From positions 17,906 to 81,905 of the IMG/VR virus record IMGVR_UViG_3300047445_000153: a stretch of 64,000 nucleotides of DNA; one strand, 5' to 3'. Position 1 is the first letter of the stretch, and every line of letters begins with the position of its first letter. The DNA is from a virus. The notes under the pieces are model-generated. The model did not search any database. It saw nothing but the letters and a program-made list of their open reading frames with translations, and was not told the origin of the DNA. The translations under genes and the position numbers were made by a program. Below, one piece after another: positions 25,936 through 32,387 of the stretch.

Positions 25936-25936
25936 A
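25603..25936. repeat. Iterons (TTGGGAGGATTTCC)
   Basis: Direct copies: 25603-25616, 25735-25748, 25756-25769 (GAATTTCC variant), 25777-25790 (CTGGGAGG variant) and 25801-25814. The spacing of 21, 21 and 24 bp from 25735 onward places them on about the same helix face. Inverted copies: 25847-25860 and 25923-25936, the latter touching the Rep start codon. Rep_3 initiators bind direct repeats as monomers and inverted ones as dimers. Confidence 0.9.
25666..25695. repeat. Three tandem 10-bp repeats in the origin
   Basis: GTTTGTAGAC, GTTTGTATAC, GTTTGTAGGA in direct succession, 15 bp after the first DnaA box. Possible DNA-unwinding or protein-binding array. Confidence 0.6.
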
Positions 25937-26691
25937 TGAAACTCAAGCACGCGAAGGCTGCGATCGATTTAGTCGATCGGCATGTGACCCTGCATAACGA
26001 CCTTGTCGTTGCCTCGCATGGGCTGAAGACCCTGGCTGAACAGCGCATCGTGAAGTCGTGCGCGGCCAAGATCGACTCCGTGCGGCTTGAGAACAATCGA
26101 TACAAGATCAAGCTAAACGCGAGAGAGTATGCAGAGACCTTCGGGCTGGATATGGCCACCGCCTACGAGCAGCTGAAGAGCGGGTGCACAGAGCTGACTG
26201 AGCGGTGGATCGAGTGGTCGGAGACGGTGGTGAAGGAGAGGGGAGTCATCGCGCGGCATAAGGACCGCTGGGTGAGCGGTGCGACGTACGTCGACAAGGC
26301 GGGTTGGATCGAGCTGCGGTTCACGCCGGAAGCGACGCCGTTCCTGAACGTGCTCCGTGGCAACCACACGACCTACTTGCTGCGGCAGGCTGCGTCGTTG
26401 CGGTCGATCTACTCATGGCGGCTGCTGGAGCTGCTGATGCAGTTCAAGGACACTGGCTGGCGGCAGATGCCGATCAAGGACTTCCTCCGCGCGATGGACG
26501 CGAAGCCGAGCCATATGCAGAACTTCAAAGATGCTCGGAGGCAGATCATCGAAGTCGCGGTGAAGGAGTTGCAAGAGAAGGACGGGTGGATGATCGATTG
26601 GGATACCGTCCGGGAGGGGCGGAAGGTTGTAGGTATCAAGTTCAACTTCAAACGTGATCCTCAAGGAAAACTGGCCTTCACAGAGGCCTGA
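25936..26691 (+). CDS. repA: Replication initiator, Rep_3 family
   Basis: 251 residues. Two winged-helix domains typical of Rep_3 initiators are suggested: the N-terminal NDLVVASHGLKTLAEQRIVK, and the C-terminal LLRQAASLRSIYSWRLLELL followed by WRQMPIKDFLRAMDAKPSHM and FKDARRQIIEVAVKELQ. It would bind the iterons just upstream and recruit DnaA and helicase. The start codon at 25936 is the end of an inverted iteron, so dimeric Rep probably blocks its own translation or transcription. Confidence 0.88.
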   Translation: MKLKHAKAAIDLVDRHVTLHNDLVVASHGLKTLAEQRIVKSCAAKIDSVRLENNRYKIKLNAREYAETFGLDMATAYEQLKSGCTELTERWIEWSETVVKERGVIARHKDRWVSGATYVDKAGWIELRFTPEATPFLNVLRGNHTTYLLRQAASLRSIYSWRLLELLMQFKDTGWRQMPIKDFLRAMDAKPSHMQNFKDARRQIIEVAVKELQEKDGWMIDWDTVREGRKVVGIKFNFKRDPQGKLAFTEA

Positions 26692-26694
26692 CTT

Positions 26695-26910
26695 ATGCCA
26701 AAGCTTGCCCAGCTCGCTGGCCAACGATTCGGCCGACTGGTCGCGGTCGAGCGTGTACAACCCGAAATCCCGAGGGCTCAATGGCTCTGCGTGTGTGACT
26801 GCGGCGCCACAACTGTCACGTACGCGGAGAACCTTAAACGTGGCCGGACCAAATCCTGCGGGTGCCTCCCTCGGGAACGCGTGCGGATTTTTAAACTTCA
26901 AAAGACATGA
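26695..26910 (+). CDS. Small zinc-binding phage protein
   Basis: 71 residues, four bases after the Rep stop. LAGQRFGRLVAVERV then WLCVCDCGATTVTYAENLKR and KSCGCL form a compact Cys-rich beta unit (C-x-C-x-C ... C-x-C). The same unit is frequently found alone in phages or at the N-terminus of AP2/HNH-type DNA-binding proteins. Likely zinc-binding and possibly DNA-binding; the role is unknown. Confidence 0.75.
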   Translation: MPKLAQLAGQRFGRLVAVERVQPEIPRAQWLCVCDCGATTVTYAENLKRGRTKSCGCLPRERVRIFKLQKT

Positions 26911-27260
26911 CCCAGACGTTGCAGGAGATGGAGGCTGAGCTGGCCGCGCTGTACGCGAAGGTACAGGCAGAGAAGACGCGCGTACGTACGACCGCGCTCG
27001 AAGGCATTAAAGCCATGCTGGAGTCGGGCACGCTGACGGCTGACGATCTGCGGGAGCTGCTACCCCCACCCCCGCCTCCTGAGCGTCCCAGGCGGGACTA
27101 CAGGAGGCCTCCGAAGTATCGCGACCCTGAGAGCGGCGGCACGTGGACGGGGCAGGGGGCCGAGCCGAACTGGATCAAGGGCAAGAACCGAGACCAGTTC
27201 TTGATCGATCAGCGCTCCTCGATCTCGACCAGCTCGGGCTCGAACGTGAAGGGCTCGTAG
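26907..27260 (+). CDS. H-NS-like nucleoid protein (copy 1)
   Basis: 117 residues, ATGA overlap with the preceding gene. The N-terminal 55 residues are a coiled-coil oligomerisation helix (QEMEAELAALYAKVQAEKTR). A Pro linker (LLPPPPPPERP) leads to the DNA-binding domain: KYRDPESGGTWTGQGAEPNW, the typical motif of beta-proteobacterial H-NS proteins. It may silence phage or host genes or shield the replicon in the lysogenic/plasmid state. The tail overlaps the convergent downstream gene by 52 bp. Confidence 0.85.
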   Translation: MTQTLQEMEAELAALYAKVQAEKTRVRTTALEGIKAMLESGTLTADDLRELLPPPPPPERPRRDYRRPPKYRDPESGGTWTGQGAEPNWIKGKNRDQFLIDQRSSISTSSGSNVKGS

Positions 27261-27550
27261 GTCACCAGTGTGATGCCCCATGAGCCATTGAGTGGTGGCC
27301 ACCCTTCGACCTCGCCGCTGTTGAAGCGCTGCTCGGGGTCGAAGTGTTCAGCGCTCTCGGCCATGAACGTTGCGCAGAACATCTTCAGCACAGCGTCGAG
27401 GGGCGTGTCGTGCCTCAGCCGGTACTCGTGACCACCCCAGAAACTATTGATTTCGAGCAGCTTGTCTTCGGTCAAGATCTCGTGGTCGATCTCGACGGTC
27501 ATCTGGTAGCCGTCAGCGTAGATCAGGTTGTAGCGCTTTTTATTAGTCAT
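27209..27550 (-). CDS. Conserved phage protein (DUF2528-like)
   Basis: 113 residues from the ATG at 27550, which has AAGGAG 7 bases upstream; a longer frame to 27583 lacks this. The sequence YNLIYADGYQMTVEIDHEIL and FWGGHEYRLRHDTPLDAVLK resembles the DUF2528 family as recalled. It is the last gene of the long minus-strand region and its 3' end overlaps the H-NS gene tail. Confidence 0.6.
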   Translation of the reverse strand: MTNKKRYNLIYADGYQMTVEIDHEILTEDKLLEINSFWGGHEYRLRHDTPLDAVLKMFCATFMAESAEHFDPEQRFNSGEVEGWPPLNGSWGITLVTYEPFTFEPELVEIEER

Positions 27551-27791
27551 GAAACATCTCCTTGAACGCTTGGCGCTTCGCACGAACCGTCTCTAGCAAC
27601 TCGCGCTCTTTCTGTTTGTCCCGCTTGAGCATCGGCGCCCATGCGAGGTAGTGCTCACCGACTTCGCCGATCCACGTGCCGGTGACGAGGATGCCGCCGA
27701 CCGTCAGCAGCATGCACTTGGCGAGGCCGTGCTTGGGCTTCTCGTAGGTCCAGGCCACGGTCTGCGCGGCCACGTATTCTTGTGCTGTCAT
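27543..27791 (-). CDS. Hypothetical protein
   Basis: 82 residues, overlapping the next gene by 8 bp. N-terminal half contains GLAKCMLLTVGGILVTGTWI (beta-rich), the rest is a charged helix. Not recognised. Confidence 0.6.
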   Translation of the reverse strand: MTAQEYVAAQTVAWTYEKPKHGLAKCMLLTVGGILVTGTWIGEVGEHYLAWAPMLKRDKQKERELLETVRAKRQAFKEMFHD

Positions 27792-28069
27792 GCCACATAC
27801 TCCTCGAATGAGAGTGCGACGTGCCCGTCCTTGAGGCCGTAGCCCGACTGCACGTGCGTAATGAGAAGGGTCTGGATCCAGCCGGTGTAGATGAGGGGAG
27901 CACCAGCTTGCATCTCCTCGAAGCTGTGCTGCGTCTGGTACAGCTCCAGAACGTCCCCCACCCGATAGCCCCGGTCGTTGAAGCGGATCTCGGCCCGCTT
28001 CAACCCATTGGCGACGTCGTCGAAGGTTTGAGGATCAGCCTTCAACAGATGAATTCTGCGTGTGGTCAT
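27788..28069 (-). CDS. DUF3850 / ASCH-like domain protein
   Basis: 93 residues. HLLKADPQTFDDVANGLKRA then EIRFNDRGYRVGDVLELYQT follows the DUF3850 pattern, a small PUA/ASCH-like beta-barrel thought to bind RNA or modified nucleic acid. Common in phages. ATGA overlap with its downstream partner. Confidence 0.75.
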   Translation of the reverse strand: MTTRRIHLLKADPQTFDDVANGLKRAEIRFNDRGYRVGDVLELYQTQHSFEEMQAGAPLIYTGWIQTLLITHVQSGYGLKDGHVALSFEEYVA

Positions 28070-28276
28070 CTAATCTTCCTCCCTGAACGCTGTGCGCCGC
28101 GCGTGATGGCTCACTTCGAACCAGCCGCCGCAGCGGTGTTTGAACTGCTCGCCTTTGAAGTCACCCGCTTCCAGCTCACCGAGCTGGTTGCAGTGCGGGC
28201 AGTACACGTAGATGTCATTGCTGTTGCTCTCACGGTGATACTCCTTCACCGTGAGGATTTCGTCGGTTACGCTCAT
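28070..28276 (-). CDS. Small zinc-ribbon-like protein
   Basis: 68 residues. CPHCNQLGELEAGDF and a later Cys plus two His (RCGGWFEVSHHARR) could bind zinc. Adjacent genes abut or overlap. Function unknown. Confidence 0.55.
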   Translation of the reverse strand: MSVTDEILTVKEYHRESNSNDIYVYCPHCNQLGELEAGDFKGEQFKHRCGGWFEVSHHARRTAFREED

Positions 28277-28587
28277 TTGTTCTCCGTCACGATGGTTTCG
28301 GTCTCGTCGCGGCGACAGTTCTTGCCGCAGTTGACCGTGTAGTTGCGATCAGTCGTGACCTTGGCGTTCGGGCAGCTGGTGAAGAAGTGATCCGTTCTAT
28401 CAACCCGGAAGGCGTAAACCTTGCAGCCGTCCGCTTCACGGATCACGTGCGGCGTAGCCTCGCGCTTTTCGTCAGCTCTGCGCTGGCGTTCGCTCTCCTG
28501 ATGCCACTCGGACTGGTCGCAGCGGTACAGGCCGAAGCCAACAAGACCGATCACCCCGATGGTGATAGTGAAGTCTTTCCAGCTCAT
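28273..28587 (-). CDS. Membrane-anchored Cys-rich protein (DUF4884-like)
   Basis: 104 residues. An N-terminal membrane segment (FTITIGVIGLVGFGLYRC) precedes a soluble part with READGCKVYAFRVDRTDHFF, SCPNA, and CGKNCRRDE. Small proteins of this layout recur in phage early regions. The domain is probably periplasmic. Cysteines could form disulfides there. Confidence 0.6.
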   Translation of the reverse strand: MSWKDFTITIGVIGLVGFGLYRCDQSEWHQESERQRRADEKREATPHVIREADGCKVYAFRVDRTDHFFTSCPNAKVTTDRNYTVNCGKNCRRDETETIVTENK

Positions 28588-29156
28588 GCTGCCTCCGTGA
28601 CGTGTGGTTTGCGCTTACGCACCGTGCCAGACGGCGACATGTAAAGCTCGTCTTGCGCGGCGCGCAGCAGGTTGAACTTGCGGTGTGCGTGGTGCTCGAC
28701 ATCGACGCCCGCGACGTACTCCAGATCGCGCAGGCACAGCAGCACGTCGGCCGCTTCACCACCGACTTCCTTCGCGTCGTACTCCTCGGATACCTCGCTC
28801 GGGAACACGGTCTTGCCCGTCACGCGCGAAGCCTTCAACGCCTGATTGGCCAGCGAGTCGCCGACAACCAGATGGATTGCGCCGGGGTGCGCGCCCGTGG
28901 CCAGACACAGCTCGACACACTCTTCGAGCGCACGCATTGCGATGGCCTGGGGCGTGCGCCTCGGGACGTCGAACCGCGTGCCGATGAAGTCGACGAAGAG
29001 ACCGATGTCGTCCGGCCGCACTTGATACTTCTGGAGGAACGACTGGAGTTTGACGCGCGTCTCGCGAACGGCCTTGCACATCTCTCCGGTCTTGTTGGCC
29101 TTATCGGCGATGTGGTCGACCATCTCAAGGACTCGACCGATGGCTGCGGGTGTCAT
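28584..29156 (-). CDS. MazG-like NTP pyrophosphohydrolase
   Basis: 190 residues. The all-alpha NTP-pyrophosphatase motif is seen as ALEECVELCLATG (E-E-x-x-E) and GGEAADVLLCLRDLEYV (E-x-x-D). Such enzymes hydrolyse NTPs or ppGpp and are common in phages. The C-terminus adds a basic extension. Start overlaps the stop of the 35-residue gene upstream. Confidence 0.72.
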   Translation of the reverse strand: MTPAAIGRVLEMVDHIADKANKTGEMCKAVRETRVKLQSFLQKYQVRPDDIGLFVDFIGTRFDVPRRTPQAIAMRALEECVELCLATGAHPGAIHLVVGDSLANQALKASRVTGKTVFPSEVSEEYDAKEVGGEAADVLLCLRDLEYVAGVDVEHHAHRKFNLLRAAQDELYMSPSGTVRKRKPHVTEAA

Positions 29157-29260
29157 GCTTTCCTCACGAAATGTTTTTCAGACGGCAGACAACACTTCTG
29201 TCCGGCTTCGAGTTCCCGCGTGCACCACCAGCAACGGTGGTCGTAGCGACAGAGCTTCAT
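29153..29260 (-). CDS. 35-residue Cys-rich peptide
   Basis: MKLCRYDHRCWWCTRELEAG is followed by QKCCLPSEKHFVRKA. Five cysteines and two histidines suggest a minimal zinc ribbon. GGAG lies 7 bases before the ATG, and the stop overlaps the MazG-like start (ATGA), so it is a real translated gene in all likelihood. Confidence 0.65.
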   Translation of the reverse strand: MKLCRYDHRCWWCTRELEAGQKCCLPSEKHFVRKA

Positions 29261-29263
29261 GGT

Positions 29264-29455
29264 TCACTCCGGTCGGGTGAACTCGCGCTTGGGCCAGACA
29301 CGGATCACCGGCATGTGATTGCCGGTGGCGAGCGGTTCCAGTGGCTCGCGGGTGACTTCGAAGTTCACGCCATGCTTGTCTGCGTAGTCGACCAGATCAG
29401 CAATTGTCGAGATGATCACGCGCTCGACTGCCGGGTCAATAAGGACGTTCTTCAT
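29264..29455 (-). CDS. Hypothetical protein
   Basis: 63 residues, MKNVLIDPAVERVIISTIAD start. Not recognised; a helix with D/E/K and a beta end. It lies in frame-tight order with its neighbours. Confidence 0.55.
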   Translation of the reverse strand: MKNVLIDPAVERVIISTIADLVDYADKHGVNFEVTREPLEPLATGNHMPVIRVWPKREFTRPE

Positions 29456-29500
29456 AGGATGCCTAATGAAAAGTTGATCATCGGTATTATGTCTAGTCGC

Positions 29501-29791
29501 CTAGACCCCACCGAAGGACTCGTACGGGCTGACGGCCTCGCGTTGCAGGATCGGCCCGATGCGGTCTACTTCCAGCTGGCGAGCCCCACCGTACGGGAAG
29601 CACATCGCATCCCAGGCCTCCGGCAGCTGGGTGTAGTGCCGGACCTGCTCGGGCGCGCTGTACTTGATCCCGTCGCCGTAGGCGTCGTTGAAGATCTCGC
29701 GCTTCTCGCGCTCGGCGACCCGACGTGCATGCGCCTCGTTGTCGGCCTCTACCACGACTGGGATCGTGATGTTGAGTTTGAAGATCGGCAT
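29501..29791 (-). CDS. Hypothetical protein
   Basis: 96 residues. MPIFKLNITIPVVVEADNEA then HARRVAEREKREIF looks like a small ferredoxin-like domain found in several phage proteins of unknown role. The ATG shares a base with the stop of the dNMP kinase gene. Confidence 0.55.
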   Translation of the reverse strand: MPIFKLNITIPVVVEADNEAHARRVAEREKREIFNDAYGDGIKYSAPEQVRHYTQLPEAWDAMCFPYGGARQLEVDRIGPILQREAVSPYESFGGV

Positions 29792-30390
29792 CAGTCGGCC
29801 TCCAACTCAAGCACCCGCTCCAAGAGGCAGTCAGCCTGATGGTGCAGACCCGCCAACTCGTTCTCACGATTGGTGATGATGAAGTCGTAGAGCCAGTCGT
29901 CGAGACCACCTTCGCTGCTGTGGTCGCGCACAGCAGGCGGCACCCCCGGTCGATTCACGCGCACGAAGGTGACATCCACGTCGCCCGCGAGCATCCGGCC
30001 ACCTTCACCTTCCGGGTAGCGCCAGTCGTCGATGACGTACACGCGCGAGGGGTCCGCCCGGTGGTCGATGCGGATGCGGGTCATGGTGATACTGGCCCAG
30101 AACTCCGGGTGGATCTCGCGGCCGATGTCCCCGATCGAGCGCATGAGCTGGCGCGGCGTGATGCCGTACAGCTCGCTGATCGGCAGGTTCTTCATCTCCG
30201 GATCTTCCACGATGATCGCGGCATGCTCCGGTCGTACACCGGCTTCGATCAGCAGCTGTACGACGAGCGCCTTGATCGGGCCAGCGAAGCGGTGACGCCG
30301 CACACCGTGCGTGCGCTCCAGATACTTCGCGACGGTCGTCTTGCCGTGGTGCATGTCGCCTGCGAGGGCGATGATTCGTGGCTTGCTCAT
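29791..30390 (-). CDS. Deoxynucleoside monophosphate kinase
   Basis: 199 residues. P-loop GDMHHGKTTVAKYL at the N-terminus, RHRFAGPIKALVVQLL (substrate-binding region of phage dNMP kinases), PRQLMRSIGDIGREIHPEFW and VYVIDDWRYPEGEG (the DxR motif). Similar to T4 gp1-type kinases, which convert dGMP, dTMP and modified dCMP to diphosphates. It follows the ThyX gene with ATGA overlap, making a dTMP to dTDP pair. Confidence 0.85.
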   Translation of the reverse strand: MSKPRIIALAGDMHHGKTTVAKYLERTHGVRRHRFAGPIKALVVQLLIEAGVRPEHAAIIVEDPEMKNLPISELYGITPRQLMRSIGDIGREIHPEFWASITMTRIRIDHRADPSRVYVIDDWRYPEGEGGRMLAGDVDVTFVRVNRPGVPPAVRDHSSEGGLDDWLYDFIITNRENELAGLHHQADCLLERVLELEAD

Positions 30391-31370
30391 CGCAGGTCCT
30401 CCACGAACACGCGCTCGAACGGGCGCTCCAGATGGGCGTGGTCCATCATCACGCGCAGGCCGTTCAGCTGTGCCCCGGTCAACGGCGTGTTGGCCATCTT
30501 GTCGGTCTCGGCCAGCGTCATCGAACGACGCAGGCGCGGCGGTGTCGGCAGGCCCTTGAGGGAGATCTCGACGTCCTTGCGGTGCTGGTGCCAGCCGCGC
30601 AGATTGCCGGACGTCGCGGTCGACGTCAGCATCGGCGTGGCCTGATGTTCAGTGGGTGATGCATGGATGGGATGTGATCCGACGAGCTTGCTGTAGCGAT
30701 CCCGCTCCTTTTCCTGCGAGGGGTTGCCGTCGAATGGTTCATAGCTGATACGCGCGCAGCGTGCAGCCGAAAACTGGAGCTGGTCGTTGAGCGACAGCTT
30801 GCGGCGCTCTTCGGTGAGAACATACGGGAGATGCCACTCGTTGTAGCGGAGCAGCTTCGGCACGCTGGTCTCGATCGCGGTCATGATCTCGATCGCGAGG
30901 TCGCGCATCGTCGGATCCGCGTCGGGATGGCAGCGCAGCATGTCGAAGTTGTCCCAGTCCGTCGCCGTGATCAACACGTCGAGGTACTGGTACGGCTCGG
31001 TCACGCGGTTGGCGATTTGCTTGTGTGCGCCGAGCATCATCAGCCCCCAGCTGTGCAGAGCCGCAAACAGCGACGCTGACTTCCAGATGGCCTTGGCCCC
31101 CTTCAACCGCCAGCCGGTGAGCTGTGCGCCCGCCTGCATACCTGGCTTGTTGGTGCCCCACTCCGTGGGACAGGCAGGGTCGAAGATGACTTGATCAAGC
31201 ATCTTGCTGATCGGCTTGGCACGCGAGGAGCCCGAGTTCTGAGAGAACGCTCGATGTCGGAGCAGTTCCGCCGCGACGATGCGCGGGAAGCGGACTTTCA
31301 CAGTGGTGATACGGACGCCATGCTGTGCGATGGAGTCCTCGATTACTTCGGCCAGAATTGTTGGTTTCAT
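30387..31370 (-). CDS. thyX: Flavin-dependent thymidylate synthase
   Basis: 327 residues. The ThyX signature R-H-R-x2-S-x-N-x2-S-x-R is present as RHRAFSQNSGSSRAKP, and a later ARCARISYEPFDGN region is also typical. It is longer than many bacterial ThyX enzymes. ThyX methylates dUMP with FAD and folate and needs no separate dihydrofolate reductase. A CCACCACC run lies in the leader just upstream. Confidence 0.93.
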   Translation of the reverse strand: MKPTILAEVIEDSIAQHGVRITTVKVRFPRIVAAELLRHRAFSQNSGSSRAKPISKMLDQVIFDPACPTEWGTNKPGMQAGAQLTGWRLKGAKAIWKSASLFAALHSWGLMMLGAHKQIANRVTEPYQYLDVLITATDWDNFDMLRCHPDADPTMRDLAIEIMTAIETSVPKLLRYNEWHLPYVLTEERRKLSLNDQLQFSAARCARISYEPFDGNPSQEKERDRYSKLVGSHPIHASPTEHQATPMLTSTATSGNLRGWHQHRKDVEISLKGLPTPPRLRRSMTLAETDKMANTPLTGAQLNGLRVMMDHAHLERPFERVFVEDLR

Positions 31371-31424
31371 TGTTCGATTCAGGAGCGGTGGTGGACGCCC
31401 CTTTGCCTGTTAAAAGTTTTGTTT

Positions 31425-32003
31425 TTAGGAGTTACGTGCGTCGAGCCCGCCCTTGTCTGCCCGTGCTTCAGCAGCGACATTCGAATACTTGTCGGGGAAA
31501 CGCTCTTGAAGCTTCGCGATGTTCTCCGCCATGAGATCTTCGATCGTGAAAGCTTGCAAGGCATCGCAGGCATGAGTCACTGCGGCAACGATGTTGATCA
31601 GGCTGCGCATGACGAACTCCCGGCTGGCAGGGCTGTCAAGCAGAGGAGCCTGGAAGGCAATGAAGCCGATTTCCATCGCGATGCGGCACGCGATCATGTT
31701 CAACTGCGTGGCCGTGCCGAAGCGCGAGAAGTCTTCGAACAGGCCCTGACCTGTCGGGACGTCGCAGTCGATCGCGTCAGCTGCGATGGCCACGTACCAG
31801 AGGAGATCTCCAAGCTCCTCGCGCATGTGACCGATGAACTCAACCGACAACGGCTTTTCATAGATCGCGATGCGTTTGACTACGGTTGTGAATTCGCCGT
31901 TCTCGGTGGCCAGACCAAGGATGGCGTGATTGAGACGCAGGTGAGTCGTAGCTAACGGCTTCTCGGTGCGTAGTGCCAAAGGCTTGTATTGCTGAAAGTT
32001 CAT
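31425..32003 (-). CDS. MazG-like NTP pyrophosphohydrolase (second copy type)
   Basis: 192 residues. LGLATENGEFTTVVKRIAIY (E-x-G-E) and FIGHMREELGDLLWYVAIAA (E-E-x-x-D) are the paired metal-binding motifs of MazG/dUTPase-like all-alpha enzymes. It differs from the protein at 28584, so the phage has two enzymes of this superfamily. The C-terminal KLQERFPDKYS is a common MazG ending. Confidence 0.85.
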   Translation of the reverse strand: MNFQQYKPLALRTEKPLATTHLRLNHAILGLATENGEFTTVVKRIAIYEKPLSVEFIGHMREELGDLLWYVAIAADAIDCDVPTGQGLFEDFSRFGTATQLNMIACRIAMEIGFIAFQAPLLDSPASREFVMRSLINIVAAVTHACDALQAFTIEDLMAENIAKLQERFPDKYSNVAAEARADKGGLDARNS

Positions 32004-32024
32004 AGTCGTTGTGGTGGTGATCGG

Positions 32025-32375
32025 TTAATAAGTTTCAGGCGGTGCTGTGAACCACAGACGGCGCCTTTCTGTTGCTACCGCAGGCAGTGCGTACTGAATC
32101 AGGAACCCCTCCTGATCCTTCTTCTGCATCAGCGTTACCAACCCCTCGTCATGTTTGATGCGAGCAACAAACAAGGTATGGAGATCCCGCTGATTCCATC
32201 TGTACTCACCCGGTTGCCTACGGGCGATGATGAATCGATACAGCTGCGGGTCTCCCCAGTTGGAGAGATCAAGCTCCTTCATCTCTTCAACTACGCGCTC
32301 CACGGTGGTGGCGAGGAGCGCAGCGATATACGGGGGCGTACAGTTTTGATCCAACAGCGTCTTGATGTTTTCCAT
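32025..32375 (-). CDS. Hypothetical protein with possible helix-turn-helix
   Basis: 116 residues. CTPPYIAALLATTVERVVEE at 12-31 resembles a helix-turn-helix. The rest is mixed. Located between SbcC-like and MazG-like genes. Function unknown. Confidence 0.55.
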   Translation of the reverse strand: MENIKTLLDQNCTPPYIAALLATTVERVVEEMKELDLSNWGDPQLYRFIIARRQPGEYRWNQRDLHTLFVARIKHDEGLVTLMQKKDQEGFLIQYALPAVATERRRLWFTAPPETY

Positions 32376-32387
32376 GATCCCCTTATT

